DNA of 64,000 bases from Gordonia pseudamarae (GCF_025273675.1 NZ_CP045809.1:1178001-1242000), one strand, 5' to 3'; numbered from the stretch's first letter, positions 1 through 9,452 are shown. Numbers and translations: made by a program. The notes: a model not told the origin generated them from the letters alone.

Positions 1-1371
1 CTCGCCGGAGCGGAACCTGTCGAACAGGGCCTCGCGTTCCTTGTTGCGGGTGGAGCCCTGCACGACGGGGGCGCCGAGTTCGTGGCCGAGCTCTTCGAGC
101 TGGTCGATGTAGGCGCCGATGATCAGCGTCTGTGACCCCGGATGCCGGGCGAGGATCGCCTTGACGACGTTCACCTTGGAGTGGGCGGTCGAGCAGAGCT
201 TGTACTTGGTGTCGTTCTCGGCGACCGCGTACTGCAGGCGTTCCTCGTCGGTGAGGGTCACGCGCACCTCGACGCAGTCGGCTGGTGCGATCCAGCCCTG
301 GGCCTCGATGTCCTTCCACGGCGCGTCGTAGCGCTTGGGGCCGATGAGGCTGAACACGTCACCCTCACGGCCGTCCTCACGTACCAGGGTGGCGGTCAGT
401 CCGAGGCGCCGCCGCGACTGGAGATCGGCGGTCATCCGGAACACCGGAGCGGGCAGCAGGTGCACCTCGTCGTAGATGATCAGGCCCCAGTCGCGGGAGT
501 CGAACAGATCGAGATTCTTGTACTCGCCCTTCGATTTGCGGGTCATCACCTGGTAGGTGGCGATGGTGACCGGCCGGATCTCCTTGCGCTCGCCGGAGTA
601 TTCGCCGATCTCGTCCTCGGTGAGAGATGTGCGCGCCACGAGTTCGCGCTTCCACTGCCGGCCGGCGACGGTGTTGGTGACCAGGATCAATGTCGTGGCG
701 CCTGCCTTGGCCATCGCCGCCGCACCCACCATCGTCTTGCCGGCGCCGCACGGCAGCACCACCACGCCGGAGCCGCCCGCCCAGAACGAATCGGCGGCCA
801 GCTCCTGGTAGTCGCGCAGATGCCAGTCGCTCTGGTCCAGGGTGATGGCGTGCGCCTCACCGTCGACATACCCGGCGAGGTCCTCGGCGGGCCAGCCGAT
901 CTTGAGCAGCACCTGCTTGAGCCGCCCGCGTTCGGAAGGGTGCACGATGACGGTGTCCTCGTCGATCTGCGCGCCCAGCATCGGGGAGACCTTCTTGTTG
1001 CGCATCACCTCGAGCAACACCGCGCGATCCAGGCTCACCAGCGTCAGGCCGTGTGCGGGATTCTTGACCAACTGCAGCCGTCCGAACCGGCCCATGGTGT
1101 CGATGACGTCCATCAGCAGCGGCTGCGGCACCGCGTACCGTGAATACTTGACCAGCGCGTCGACGACCTGTTCGGCGTCGTGACCGGCCGCCCGCGCGTT
1201 CCACAACGCGAGCGGAGTCACCCGGTAGGTGTGCACATGTTCGGGTGCGCGTTCGAGTTCGGCGAACGGGGCGATCGCCGCCCGCGCCGCACCCGCGTCG
1301 GGGTGATCCACCTCGAGCAGCAGTGTCTTGTCGGATTGCACGATCAGGGGTCCATCGGTCACCCGATCCAT
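1..1371 (-). CDS. DNA repair helicase XPB (Rad25/ERCC3 family), 3' part beyond the window
   Basis: Superfamily 2 3'-5' DNA helicase related to eukaryotic XPB, with a proposed DNA repair role in actinobacteria. About 457 residues are visible. An N-terminal damage-recognition-like region is followed by helicase motif I (LPCGAGKT) and the DEVH box (IIYDEVHLLPAP). Motif III (LGLTATL) and the start of the second RecA domain (VVQGSTRNKEREALFDRF) come next. The last ~90 residues of a usual ~550 lie off the left edge. The sequence closely matches what I recall of M. tuberculosis Rv0861c. ATG at 1371 or GTG at 1362 are both possible starts; the GTG gives the N-terminus TDGPLIVQSDKT seen in mycobacterial homologues. 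The partner protein at 4467-6809 lies three genes away on the same strand. Confidence 0.95.
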   Translation of the reverse strand, partial: MDRVTDGPLIVQSDKTLLLEVDHPDAGAARAAIAPFAELERAPEHVHTYRVTPLALWNARAAGHDAEQVVDALVKYSRYAVPQPLLMDVIDTMGRFGRLQLVKNPAHGLTLVSLDRAVLLEVMRNKKVSPMLGAQIDEDTVIVHPSERGRLKQVLLKIGWPAEDLAGYVDGEAHAITLDQSDWHLRDYQELAADSFWAGGSGVVVLPCGAGKTMVGAAAMAKAGATTLILVTNTVAGRQWKRELVARTSLTEDEIGEYSGERKEIRPVTIATYQVMTRKSKGEYKNLDLFDSRDWGLIIYDEVHLLPAPVFRMTADLQSRRRLGLTATLVREDGREGDVFSLIGPKRYDAPWKDIEAQGWIAPADCVEVRVTLTDEERLQYAVAENDTKYKLCSTAHSKVNVVKAILARHPGSQTLIIGAYIDQLEELGHELGAPVVQGSTRNKEREALFDRFRSGE

Positions 1372-1474
1372 TGTCCAGATCGGCCGGCTACCCGGCCACC
1401 GGGGGCGTGCGCTCCGCTGTCAGGGTTACCTGGCCGGTGCGGTGTCCATGAAACGCTGGGCGTCGCAACGCCGG

Positions 1475-1516
1475 ACCCACCTCGCGTCCGCCGTGTCCGG
1501 TGGACGCGAGGTGGGT
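1475..1516 (-). terminator. Perfect 15-bp inverted repeat downstream of rtcB
   Basis: Arms at 1475-1489 and 1502-1516 are perfect reverse complements with a 12-nt spacer. They begin 3 nt beyond the rtcB stop codon and lie before the XPB gene. There is no U-tract, as is common for GC-rich actinobacterial terminators. Confidence 0.65.
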
Positions 1517-1519
1517 GTC

Positions 1520-2716
1520 TCAGCCCTTCACACACACCACCTGACGCAGGTGCGCGACAACCTCGACGAGGTCGGTCTGGGCGGCGATGACCTCGTCGAT
1601 GTCCTTGTAGGCCGCCGGTATCTCGTCGACGACACCGGGGTCCTTGCGGGACTCCACGCCCCGGGTCTGGGCGATCAGGTCGTCGGCGGTGAACAGCTTG
1701 CGTGCCTTGGACCGGCTCATCCTCCGGCCCGCACCGTGCGATGCGGAGAAGAACGACTGTTCGCTGCCCAGGCCCCGCACCACGTACGACCCGGTACCCA
1801 TCGACCCGGGGATCAGTCCCAGATCGCCCGCACCCGCCCGGATGGCGCCCTTGCGGGTCACCAGCAGTTCCAGGCCGTCGATCGTCTCGGTCGCCACATA
1901 GTTGTGGTGGCAACTGATCGGATCATCGAAACGTACCGTGCGGGTGGGGAAGCCGGCGCGTACCGCGTTGCAGACCAGGGTCAGCATCACCTGCCGGTTG
2001 CGGGCGGCGTACTCCTGCGCCCAGTCGAGGTCGTGCCGATAGGCGTCCATCTCCGGTGTCCCGGTGAGGAACACCGCCAGATCCCGGTCCGGCAGCGCGG
2101 CGTTGTGCGGCAGCTTCGCGGCGATCGACATATGCCGTTCGGCCAGTTCCTTGCCGATGTTGCGCGACCCGGAATGCAGCATGATCCACACCGCGTCCTC
2201 GTCATCGAGGCACACCTCGATGAAGTGATTGCCGCCGCCGAGGGTGCCGAGTTGCTTTCCGGCTCGCATATCGAGTTGCCGCACACCGTGATGGAGGTCG
2301 GTGAAGCGGCCCCAGAAGGCATCCCAGCCGCGGCCGACGCGCAGGGTTCGCACGTTCACCGGCCGCTCGTGGGAGCGGAAACCGACCGGCACGACGGCCT
2401 CGATCGCCGACCGGATGCCCGACAGGTCGTCGGGCAGATCGGCGGCGGTGAGATCGGTGCGCACCGCCGACATTCCGCAGCCGATGTCGACACCGACGGC
2501 CGCCGGGCACACGGCATCGCGCATCGCGATCACCGAACCGACGGTCGCGCCCTTGCCGACGTGGACATCGGGCATCACCCTAACCCCGTGGACCCATGGC
2601 AGATTCGACACGCGGCGGAGCTGATTGCGGGCATCGTGCTCGATCGACTCCTCGTCCGCCCAGAGCAGGGTGGACGCGGCGGCGCCGGACAGGGGGACCG
2701 GAAAGGTGGTACTCAT
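1520..2716 (-). CDS. rtcB: RtcB-family RNA ligase
   Basis: GTP-dependent RNA ligase that joins 2',3'-cyclic phosphate or 3'-phosphate ends to 5'-OH ends, acting in RNA repair. The protein has 398 residues, in the normal range for short bacterial RtcB. Family motifs are present in order: GVDIGCGM (metal-binding Cys80), GGGNHFIEV, HSGSR, CHHNY, GSMGTGSYVV and the SHGAGRRMSR segment that carries the guanylated histidine. Conserved metal and nucleotide motifs look intact, so the enzyme is probably active. The ATG start is at 2716. No archease (activator) gene is visible nearby. Its position between XPB and an ion antiporter is not an obvious functional operon. Confidence 0.95.
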   Translation of the reverse strand: MSTTFPVPLSGAAASTLLWADEESIEHDARNQLRRVSNLPWVHGVRVMPDVHVGKGATVGSVIAMRDAVCPAAVGVDIGCGMSAVRTDLTAADLPDDLSGIRSAIEAVVPVGFRSHERPVNVRTLRVGRGWDAFWGRFTDLHHGVRQLDMRAGKQLGTLGGGNHFIEVCLDDEDAVWIMLHSGSRNIGKELAERHMSIAAKLPHNAALPDRDLAVFLTGTPEMDAYRHDLDWAQEYAARNRQVMLTLVCNAVRAGFPTRTVRFDDPISCHHNYVATETIDGLELLVTRKGAIRAGAGDLGLIPGSMGTGSYVVRGLGSEQSFFSASHGAGRRMSRSKARKLFTADDLIAQTRGVESRKDPGVVDEIPAAYKDIDEVIAAQTDLVEVVAHLRQVVCVKG

Positions 2717-2868
2717 CGTTCTTCCTGGCGTGATGTGTGCGCCGCACTGTTGTGCGGCGTGCTCACGCTACGTGAACGATGTGGGTATCGTCGCCGTATT
2801 TTTCGCGTACCCGCCGCGTCCCCGCGCATGTGCGGCGCATCCTCGCGGTGGGTACGAACACCGCCGGC

Positions 2869-4254
2869 CTATCGGTGTGCCGACGGAAGATTCGTCGCTG
2901 CCGTGTCGGTGTGGGGTGACTCGGGGCGGTCGCCGCCGGTGTGGTCGGCAGGTGCGATCGGCGGCGAGCCCGGAGGGGCGGCGACGCGAGTCCGGGTGGC
3001 GGCGACGCGCTCGGCCTCCTCGCGTTCGGGGGTGTAGTACCGGCGGTAGATGGGCATCGCCATCGCGGTGGTGAGCACGGCGACCACCACCAGGACGGAG
3101 AACAGCCGCTGCTCGATGACCCCGAGGCTCAGCCCGATGTTGATGAAGATCAAGATCATCAGTCCGCGCGCATTCATCAGCGCGCTCAACGCCGTCGACT
3201 GTCCCCAGCTCCAGCCGTAGGCGCGGGCCACGCCCATCGAGGCGATGGTCTTGGAACCGAACGCGACGACCAGCATCAGCGCCAGCACCAGCAGAACACT
3301 GCCCGACAACGTGGTGAGGTCGGTGTTGAGGCCGGAGTAGGCGAAGAACACCGGCAGCATCAGGCAGCGCACGGTTTGCAGCAGCCGGTCCTTGAGCAGG
3401 TCGGCGAAGCCGGGCACCGACGGTAGGGTCATGCCCACCACGAAACCGCCGAACACCGAGTAGATCCCGATGTAGTCGGTGAACCAGCCCGCGCCGAGCA
3501 CGGTCAGCAGAAGCGCGCCGAACAGGCCGTCGCTGATCTCGTTGTCGGCGACGGCACGTTCCATCACCTTGCGGAAGATCAGCGGCAGCGCCCAGTAGCA
3601 GACAAGTGCGAAGGCGATTGCCGGGAGAACCGTCTCGATCACGCCCGATGCCGAGCCCTTGGTGGCGATACCGCTCAGTACGGCGAGCAGGCACCAGGCC
3701 AGGGCGTCGTCGATCGCCGCCGCCCTGGTGGCGACACCGCCGAACCTGGTGTGCATCATCCGCTGCTGCTGCAGAATGCGGGCGAGCATCGGGAACGCCG
3801 TCACCGTCAGTGAACCGCCGACGAACAGGATGAACACCCAGAAGCCGACATCGTCGGGTTTGTACTCGCCGGCGATGATCGCCGCCGCACCCGCGCCGAC
3901 CATCAGCGGGATGATGATTCCGGCGAGCGCCACCGCGATCGGGAAGGTGGCCTCCTTGCGGGATTCGGGCTCGTGTTCATGCTCGACGCCGACCACGAAC
4001 ATGTACAGGCTCAGGCCGACCATCGCGATGACGAAGAGCACCTCTTTGACCTCGGCGGTGAACAGATGCTCACCGGCGGCGGGCCACACCCAGCCGAGCA
4101 GGCTGGGCCCGAGAATCACACCGGCGGCCATCTCGCCGACCACCGCGGGCTGTCCGATCTTGGGCGCCAACCAGCCCAGGACCTGCGCGGCCAGGATGAT
4201 CACGAACCAGGCGGCCCCGACGTCGAGCAGGAGATCGAAAGTGGGCCCGGTCAT
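2869..4254 (-). CDS. CPA2-family cation:proton antiporter
   Basis: Integral membrane protein of 461 residues with about 12 hydrophobic segments. It belongs to the Na+/H+ exchanger superfamily (KefB/GerN-like CPA2 group). Supporting stretches include the N-terminal ILAAQVLGWLAPKIGQPAVVGEMAAGVILGP-type segment, the AAAIDDALAW motif with its adjacent acidic residues, and a late NARGLMILIFINIGL helix. The C-terminal ~40 residues are polar and Pro-rich with no RCK/TrkA domain, so regulation by nucleotide binding is unlikely. Ion specificity (Na+ or K+) cannot be read from sequence. An iron-box-like palindrome lies about 75 bp upstream of the ATG at 4254. Confidence 0.88.
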   Translation of the reverse strand: MTGPTFDLLLDVGAAWFVIILAAQVLGWLAPKIGQPAVVGEMAAGVILGPSLLGWVWPAAGEHLFTAEVKEVLFVIAMVGLSLYMFVVGVEHEHEPESRKEATFPIAVALAGIIIPLMVGAGAAAIIAGEYKPDDVGFWVFILFVGGSLTVTAFPMLARILQQQRMMHTRFGGVATRAAAIDDALAWCLLAVLSGIATKGSASGVIETVLPAIAFALVCYWALPLIFRKVMERAVADNEISDGLFGALLLTVLGAGWFTDYIGIYSVFGGFVVGMTLPSVPGFADLLKDRLLQTVRCLMLPVFFAYSGLNTDLTTLSGSVLLVLALMLVVAFGSKTIASMGVARAYGWSWGQSTALSALMNARGLMILIFINIGLSLGVIEQRLFSVLVVVAVLTTAMAMPIYRRYYTPEREEAERVAATRTRVAAPPGSPPIAPADHTGGDRPESPHTDTAATNLPSAHR

Positions 4255-4328
4255 CGCGTCGACCCGGAGGAGTAGGAGCGGTGGGGCGCGGCGAACATGA
4301 TGATGCTCCTGGAATCGACGAAATTTTG

Positions 4329-4347
4329 CTAGGCTAGCCTAGCCTAG
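4329..4347. promoter_or_regulatory. Iron-box-like palindrome (DtxR/IdeR type candidate)
   Basis: The 19-mer CTAGGCTAGCCTAGCCTAG matches the IdeR/DtxR consensus TTAGGTTAGGCTAACCTAA at 14 of 19 positions by eye and is embedded in overlapping CTAG/GGCT repeats. It lies between the antiporter start (4254, minus strand) and the stop codon of the helicase-associated gene (4467). It could control the antiporter. The low-complexity CTAGC repetition means part of the match could be fortuitous. Confidence 0.4.
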
Positions 4348-4422
4348 CCCAGTGATCGGGCCGTGAGTGCTCGCGAGTCGGGACAATCGCCGATATGGGT
4401 CGTGATGTGCATCACGCCCGCG

Positions 4423-4460
4423 AATATCCACCGGGAATATCCACCGGGAATATCCACCGG
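4423..4460. repeat. Tandem repeat, three units of 13 bp
   Basis: The unit AATATCCACCGGG occurs at 4423-4435, 4436-4448 and, lacking the last base, 4449-4460. It sits just outside the 3' end of the helicase-associated gene. Its role is unknown; it may be slippage-generated or a protein-binding cluster. Confidence 0.8.
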
Positions 4461-4466
4461 AGCGCA

Positions 4467-6809
4467 CTACGGATCGAGCAACTCCACGCTGGTCATCCGG
4501 TGCAACCAGAACTGCCTCCGCTCACCCGGACCGGCGCCGTCGCCACCGGATTCCTCGGCGAGCAACTGCCCCGCGTTGAGCGCCTTCGGGAACAGCACAT
4601 GGTTGCTCGCCGAACCGTTCCCGTCGACATAGCCGACGAGCAGCCTCCGATCGGCGCGCAGGGCGAGCTGGATGAGCGCGGTGGCCGACTCGCCGCCGTC
4701 GGTGGCGCGCACGGGCCGGCCGTCGGCACCACCGGATGCCGCCCGCCCTGCCCGGTCGCCGGCCCGCAGCCGGCTGATCACCTTGTGCAATTGGTCCTCG
4801 GTGGGTGCGGACCTGCGCGTCGGCGCCTGCCGCGACCGGCGGGACGCGCCGACCCGGCTGCCGACCTCCCGCAAGTCGACCAGCGTGCCCGACGAATCCT
4901 CGCCGGCCGGGGCGAACCCGGCGTCGCGCAGCGCCTCGATGACGTCCCTGACCTCGGCATGGGCCACCGCGACCGTCGGGGCCAGCGCACGCAACGCGAG
5001 CCGGCCGGCGACATCGCTGCGCAACACCGCCGCCAGCGTCGCCGGATCCTCGCACCGTACGAACGACGACGCCACGCCCACCCGCAGCCGGCCGTGCCGG
5101 CGGGCCACATCCTCGATCAGGTAGGTCAGCGACTGCGGGATCGGGGTACGGGAATGGGTGGTGAGCATGGTGATCAGTTCACTGCTGCTGCGGCCGGTGT
5201 CGAGGGCGCGGCGCACACTCGCCTCGGTGATCCGGTACACCGACGCCGCCCCACCGGATTCCAGTTCGGCGACGAGCTCGACCTGTTCGGCGAGTTCCGG
5301 GGTCATCGGCCCGGGCACCATCAGTGTCAGATCGGCCTGGGTGAGGAAGTGGTCGACGGGCTCGGGCAGCGCCTTGTGCATCGCCGCGACGAGGGTCGCC
5401 TCGTCCGCCGGTCGATCGGGGGCCAGCGCGGCGCGGCCGACCGCGGTCACGCAGCCGTGCGCCACCAGGCCCACCTCTCGCGCCTCACGCAGTGTTTCGG
5501 ACACCACCCGATGGGTCAGTCGCCGCATCTGCCGCGGGTACGACCACACCAGCACCTCGCACAACCCCGCCACGTCCCACGCCCGGGCCGGTCCGGCCAG
5601 CGCCAGGGTCTCCAGGACGATGCGGCGCTGGGCGGGTGCGTACGCGTCGAACAATTCGGCCGACAATGCCGCCTGCGCAGTGCCGTCCCGGTCGGGAGTA
5701 CCGATCTGCCACGGCCGCCGGGGCATGTCCAGCCACGCCGAGACCAGCACCGACCACTGCCGGTCCGGTCCCTGATGCAGCCAGGCGTCGGCCGAACCGG
5801 TGGGCGCGAAATACTGCTCGCCGGTGTCGCCTGACGGCGGCGGATCGGGCAGGCCCGCGTCGATCAGCCGGGCGTGCGAGAGCAGTTCGACGATCAGCCC
5901 GAGCCGCCGCACGTCGAGTTCGGCGGCCTTGGCGACGCGCCGCAGCTCCCGCACGCCCAGGGCGCCCGAGCGCAGGATCGCCGCCGGGGTGGCACCGAGA
6001 ACCCGTAGGACCGCGGTGGTGTGCCGGAGCAGTTCGATCGCCTCACCACCCGCGGCTGCCTCCACATCGGCGGAGGAGAAGCGCGAGTTGGCGGCAGTGG
6101 GCGTCGGGCGGCGCAGGTCGTCGGCGCGGATGGGTGCCTCACCGCGCAGCAACTGTCCCACCATCGGCGGCAGTTCGACGGTCTGCTCGTCGACCCGGGC
6201 CAGTAGGCCGAGCGCGATGAGCCGGGGGATGGGCCGCGCCGGGTCGGCGTCGTCGGCGGCGTCGCGGGTCCGGCCCAGCGCCGGGCCCCGCGAGAGGGTG
6301 CCGAGCAGCTCGGACTGGCTCTCGTCGACGCTGTCGAGGAGCCCACGGATGTCGTCGACGGAACGTCCGGCGAGCGGCCCGGTCAGCTGACGTGCCTTCC
6401 ACGGCAGCGCCGAGGGGGTGTGCGCGCCGATCATCAATCGTTTCGGGCCGCCCCACAACAGCGCCCGGCGGTGCAGCATGTCGATCCGCTCCAGGACGTC
6501 TGTACGGTCGGCCCGCCTGCCCAGCGCCTTGACCACCGCGGTCGCGGCGACCGGCGACACGGCGCGGGCGCCGGTGGTGGGAGTGGCCAGCGCGATGATC
6601 TGTTCGAGCACCGCCACCGCCAGGACGTCGAGATCCTCGCCGGCGAGGGTGATCGAGGCGGCCGACAGCGCACGCTGTCCGAGCACCCCCGAACCCTGCG
6701 GCGGGGGCGCCGCCAGATCCGGCCGGGCCACGAACAGTGCGACGAGCTCGTCGTCGGATCGGGTGGCCAGATCCTCGGCCAGACCGATGTGCTGATCGTC
6801 GGCACTCAT
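4467..6809 (-). CDS. Helicase-associated protein with XPB/Ssl2-like N-terminal domain (Rv0862c-like)
   Basis: Protein of 780 residues without helicase ATPase motifs, belonging to the actinobacterial family found next to XPB (Rv0862c in M. tuberculosis). The N-terminal half is helical and rich in winged-helix-like segments. The C-terminal half (roughly residues 440-780) resembles the helicase-associated XPB/Ssl2 N-terminal domain and ends in a WYL-like stretch ([17 protein letters not shown]). A Ser/Ala/Gly-rich linker near residue 700 is probably disordered. The inferred role is a DNA-binding partner of XPB; no enzymatic residues are recognised. The ATG start is at 6809, and the gene is divergent from the small gene at 6853. 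Confidence 0.85.
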   Translation of the reverse strand: MSADDQHIGLAEDLATRSDDELVALFVARPDLAAPPPQGSGVLGQRALSAASITLAGEDLDVLAVAVLEQIIALATPTTGARAVSPVAATAVVKALGRRADRTDVLERIDMLHRRALLWGGPKRLMIGAHTPSALPWKARQLTGPLAGRSVDDIRGLLDSVDESQSELLGTLSRGPALGRTRDAADDADPARPIPRLIALGLLARVDEQTVELPPMVGQLLRGEAPIRADDLRRPTPTAANSRFSSADVEAAAGGEAIELLRHTTAVLRVLGATPAAILRSGALGVRELRRVAKAAELDVRRLGLIVELLSHARLIDAGLPDPPPSGDTGEQYFAPTGSADAWLHQGPDRQWSVLVSAWLDMPRRPWQIGTPDRDGTAQAALSAELFDAYAPAQRRIVLETLALAGPARAWDVAGLCEVLVWSYPRQMRRLTHRVVSETLREAREVGLVAHGCVTAVGRAALAPDRPADEATLVAAMHKALPEPVDHFLTQADLTLMVPGPMTPELAEQVELVAELESGGAASVYRITEASVRRALDTGRSSSELITMLTTHSRTPIPQSLTYLIEDVARRHGRLRVGVASSFVRCEDPATLAAVLRSDVAGRLALRALAPTVAVAHAEVRDVIEALRDAGFAPAGEDSSGTLVDLREVGSRVGASRRSRQAPTRRSAPTEDQLHKVISRLRAGDRAGRAASGGADGRPVRATDGGESATALIQLALRADRRLLVGYVDGNGSASNHVLFPKALNAGQLLAEESGGDGAGPGERRQFWLHRMTSVELLDP

Positions 6810-6852
6810 TCGGCCGATTCTACTGACACGGCCTCGGGGGGCTCATGGCAGA

Positions 6853-7059
6853 ATGACCGTTGTGGCTCAGAACAAGCATGGCAAGAAGCAGTACATCGAC
6901 AACGGCTGGCCGATCGACGACGAGGGCGGCCACCAGCACGCCGTCTCCGAGTTTGCCGCGAGCGTGCCCGGCGCGCTCTCACCGTTCGGCGATGTGACGT
7001 TCCCGCTGCCCGCGGAAGAACTGTCGTTCGTGCAGTCGCACACCGTCGTCAACAGCTGA
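6853..7059 (+). CDS. Small conserved actinobacterial protein (Rv0863-like)
   Basis: Basic-start, acidic-end protein of 68 residues with no membrane segment or known catalytic motif. Its position between the XPB partner and moaC matches Rv0863 in M. tuberculosis, and that synteny is the main support. The central part [16 protein letters not shown] is the most distinctive stretch. ATG at 6853 is used; GTG at 6862 (VAQNKHGKK) is an alternative. The next gene, moaC, starts 11 bp after the stop, so the two are probably cotranscribed. Function is unknown. Confidence 0.75.
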   Translation: MTVVAQNKHGKKQYIDNGWPIDDEGGHQHAVSEFAASVPGALSPFGDVTFPLPAEELSFVQSHTVVNS

Positions 7060-7069
7060 CCCGGCGACG

Positions 7070-7567
7070 GTGAACGACCCCGGGCACATGCCCCGCCTGT
7101 CACATATCGACGGGTCGGGTACCGCCCGCATGGTCGACGTCGGCGACAAGGCGACAACGCGCCGGCGCGCGGTGGCCGGTGGCACGTTCCGCACCACCGC
7201 GGAGGTCATCTCCCTGCTCGTCGACGGCGAACTGCCCAAAGGCGATGTGCTGGCGACGGCCCGGATCGCCGGGATCATGGCCGCCAAGCGCACCGACTCG
7301 CTGATTCCGTTGTGCCATCAGCTGTCCCTGTCGTCCGTCGACGTCGAGTTCACCATCGACACCGACTGCATCGCGGTTACCGCGACGGTGTCGACGTCGG
7401 GGCAGACGGGGGTGGAGATGGAGGCGCTGACCGCGGTGGCGGTCGCCGGACTCACCCTGCACGACATGGTCAAAGCGGTCGACCGATCCGCCCGGATGGA
7501 CAACATTCGGCTTGTGTCGAAAACGGGGGGCAAGTCGGGGGACTGGTTCCGCGACGGCTCCTTGTAG
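7070..7567 (+). CDS. moaC: Cyclic pyranopterin monophosphate synthase MoaC
   Basis: Second enzyme of molybdenum cofactor synthesis. It converts the MoaA product (3',8-cyclo-7,8-dihydro-GTP) to cyclic pyranopterin monophosphate. The protein has 165 residues and shows the family signatures [60 protein letters not shown] and a C-terminal SKTGGKSG. The GTG start at 7070 is used; ATG at 7088 is possible. It leads a moaC-mog-moaE run on the plus strand. moaA and moaD lie on the other strand beyond rpfA. Confidence 0.95.
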   Translation: MNDPGHMPRLSHIDGSGTARMVDVGDKATTRRRAVAGGTFRTTAEVISLLVDGELPKGDVLATARIAGIMAAKRTDSLIPLCHQLSLSSVDVEFTIDTDCIAVTATVSTSGQTGVEMEALTAVAVAGLTLHDMVKAVDRSARMDNIRLVSKTGGKSGDWFRDGSL

Positions 7568-7574
7568 GTATCCG

Positions 7575-8069
7575 ATGAGCGCACATACCGGACAGTCCCG
7601 CCGCCTCGCACACGTGGTGGTCGCCTCCACCCGCGCCAGCCAGGGCCGCTACCGCGACAAGACCGGACCCCTCATCGAGGAATGGCTCACCGAACGCGGC
7701 TTCGACGTGGTCGAACGCACGGTCGTCGCCGACGGCGAGCCCGTCGGCGGGGCGATCCGCACCGCGATCTTCGAGCAGGCCGATCTGGTGGTCACCACCG
7801 GGGGGACCGGCCTGTCACCCACCGACCGCACCCCCGAACAGACGCGTGCGCTGCTCGACGCCGAGATCCCCGGTCTCGCTGACGCCATCCGGGCCGCCGG
7901 GACGCCGCAGGTCCCCACGGCTATGCTCTCGCGCGCGGTCGCGGGTATCGCCGGCCGCACTCTGGTGGTGAACCTGCCCGGCTCGACCGGCGGGGTGCGC
8001 GACGGACTGGCTGTACTGGCCACCGTCCTGGACCACGCGCTCGACCAGATCGCCGGAGGCGACCATTGA
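7575..8069 (+). CDS. mog: Molybdopterin adenylyltransferase-like protein, MogA/MoaB family
   Basis: Protein of 164 residues from the MoCF-binding fold family, which adenylylates molybdopterin before metal insertion. The signature [30 protein letters not shown] and the later [13 protein letters not shown] segment are present. ATG at 7575 follows the moaC stop by 7 bp and gives the N-terminus [22 protein letters not shown]; the longer upstream reading overlaps moaC and is not favoured. The stop codon overlaps the TTG start of moaE (TTGA), indicating translational coupling. Confidence 0.93.
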   Translation: MSAHTGQSRRLAHVVVASTRASQGRYRDKTGPLIEEWLTERGFDVVERTVVADGEPVGGAIRTAIFEQADLVVTTGGTGLSPTDRTPEQTRALLDAEIPGLADAIRAAGTPQVPTAMLSRAVAGIAGRTLVVNLPGSTGGVRDGLAVLATVLDHALDQIAGGDH

Positions 8070-8503
8070 TCCCGATCCGCACCGCGGTGTGTGAGGACCC
8101 CATCTGCCAGCGCGAACACGAGGACCACGTGACCGCGCTGTCCGGCGGTGCGGCCGGTGCGATCGTCGGATTCGGCGGCATCGTCCGCCACCACGACGGC
8201 GATCACGACGACGTGGTCGCGCTGTCGTATTCGGCGCACCCCAGCGCGCCGGGCGTCCTCGACCGGGTCGTCGCTGAGGTGACCGCCGGTGCGGGCGACG
8301 GCGTCCGGGCGGTGGCGGTGTCCCATCGCGTCGGAGACCTGGGTGTCGGCGACGTCGCCTTCGTGGTGGCCGTGGCCGCCGACCATCGGGGCGAGGCCTT
8401 CACGCTGTGCGCCGGGCTCGTCGACGAGGTGAAGGCGCGACTGCCGGTATGGAAGCATCAGCGCTTTGCCGACGGCACGGATGAATGGGTCGGCTCCGCC
8501 TGA
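8066..8503 (+). CDS. moaE: Molybdopterin synthase catalytic subunit MoaE
   Basis: Large subunit of molybdopterin synthase. With thiocarboxylated MoaD it inserts two sulfurs into cyclic pyranopterin monophosphate. The protein has 145 residues and the expected motifs: [47 protein letters not shown] and the C-terminal [22 protein letters not shown], which contains the catalytic lysine region. It starts at TTG 8066 inside the mog stop codon. It converges with rpfA and a 13-bp hairpin lies between the two. Confidence 0.95.
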   Translation: MIPIRTAVCEDPICQREHEDHVTALSGGAAGAIVGFGGIVRHHDGDHDDVVALSYSAHPSAPGVLDRVVAEVTAGAGDGVRAVAVSHRVGDLGVGDVAFVVAVAADHRGEAFTLCAGLVDEVKARLPVWKHQRFADGTDEWVGSA

Positions 8504-8549
8504 CACGCACGCGAACAGGCAGCCCCGGGCATGAATTGCGGGGACAGCA

Positions 8550-8586
8550 AGGCCTCCGCACGGAGTGGATCTACGTGCGGAGGCCT
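8550..8586. terminator. Bidirectional terminator-like hairpin between moaE and rpfA
   Basis: Arms AGGCCTCCGCACG (8550-8562) and CGTGCGGAGGCCT (8574-8586) form a perfect 13-bp stem with an 11-nt loop between two convergent genes. Confidence 0.75.
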
Positions 8587-8608
8587 GTGAACGTGAACGC
8601 CGTGCGCC

Positions 8609-9250
8609 CTACTTGGGCAGCTGGTTCTCGTATTGGTTGAACAGGGCGATCTGCTCGGGGGTGAGTTCGAAGCCGGTCTTCTTGGCCGCGGCCCACATCT
8701 TGGTGAGATCGGGGTGCACGTTCAGCGACTGGAGGGCGTCGTCGAGGCGCTTTTCCACGTCGGTGGTGCTCTTGGCGAACGTATCGGTGATCTGCTTGAC
8801 CTGCTCGGGTGCCTCGGGGACCGTGATCTTGGGCGCGGCCGGCGTGATCGTGGTGGACTCCGGAGCGCTGCGCGGGGTGGGGCCGGACAGAACGGTTCCG
8901 CAGACCGGCCAGGCGCCGGGGCCCTGGCCGGCGAGCACACGCTCGGCGACGACGATCTGCTGCTCGCGGGTGGCTTGGTTGGCGGTCGGGGCGAACTGGC
9001 CGCCTCCGTAGCCGGACCAGGTGCTGGGGCTGAACTGCAGGCCGCCGTGGTAGCCGTTACCGGTATCGATGGACCAGTTGCCGGTGGACTCACACTGAGC
9101 CACCTGGTCCCACTCGGAATCGGTGGCGGCGTTGGCCGACCCGGTCCCCAGCAGGGCTGCTCCGCCGCCGAGGACGGCGCCGGTGAGGGCGACCTTGGCA
9201 ACTGTCCTGCTTGCGGTACTGTTTGTCTGCTTGCGATGACGTCCGGACAT
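8609..9250 (-). CDS. rpfA: Resuscitation-promoting factor (RpfA-like), transglycosylase domain
   Basis: Secreted muralytic enzyme thought to cleave peptidoglycan and promote exit from dormancy. The 213-residue precursor has a basic N-terminus and a signal peptide ending near SANA-AT. The Rpf domain follows: DSEWDQVAQCESTGNW carries the catalytic Glu, then GGLQFSPSTWSGYGGGQFAP, then EQQIVVAERVLAGQGPGAWPVCG with the paired cysteines. A ~90-residue C-terminal extension ends in a helical stretch. ATG at 9250 is favoured over an upstream in-frame ATG because MSGRHRK is the typical N-terminus and a purine-rich AGAGAGG lies upstream. Expression is probably controlled by the c-di-AMP riboswitch and the distal Crp-type site. 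Confidence 0.95.
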   Translation of the reverse strand: MSGRHRKQTNSTASRTVAKVALTGAVLGGGAALLGTGSANAATDSEWDQVAQCESTGNWSIDTGNGYHGGLQFSPSTWSGYGGGQFAPTANQATREQQIVVAERVLAGQGPGAWPVCGTVLSGPTPRSAPESTTITPAAPKITVPEAPEQVKQITDTFAKSTTDVEKRLDDALQSLNVHPDLTKMWAAAKKTGFELTPEQIALFNQYENQLPK

Positions 9251-9273
9251 AGGTCTGTAAATTCCTCTCTCCA

Positions 9274-9452
9274 CGCGCCTACGAAGTCAGCTGTCGGGTT
9301 CGAGCGAGAGGTTGCTCGGCCGGGTGTGGTGCACCCGGCTTGACCCCAAGGGCATCGGATCGCCGATGCCCGGTCTCGTGATGAGGGTGGGTCCCCCGTC
9401 CTCGCTCCTGAAGTGTCTTTTCACGTCCGGGGATGGAGCGAGGCTCGGCGCG
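9274..9452 (-). promoter_or_regulatory. ydaO/yuaA-type (c-di-AMP) riboswitch in the rpfA leader
   Basis: Read on the minus strand, the leader has the hallmark ydaO elements in order. A closing P1 stem CGCGCC/GGCGCG lies at 9447-9452 and 9274-9279. An inner 9-bp stem CCTCGCTCC/GGAGCGAGG follows. Then come GGGGGACCCA, CTTGGGGTCAAGCC, a variable hairpin GCCGGGTG..CACCCGGC, and the conserved 3' block with CTCGAACCCGACAGCTGAC and TTCGTAGGCG. The B. subtilis ydaO RNA has the same ordered blocks. The 3' edge is about 24 nt from the rpfA ATG. c-di-AMP riboswitches upstream of rpf genes are established in Actinobacteria, usually as off switches. Confidence 0.9.

Noticed and set aside
4423..4460. CRISPR-like array
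   Set aside because: The 13-bp units are contiguous without spacers and too short.
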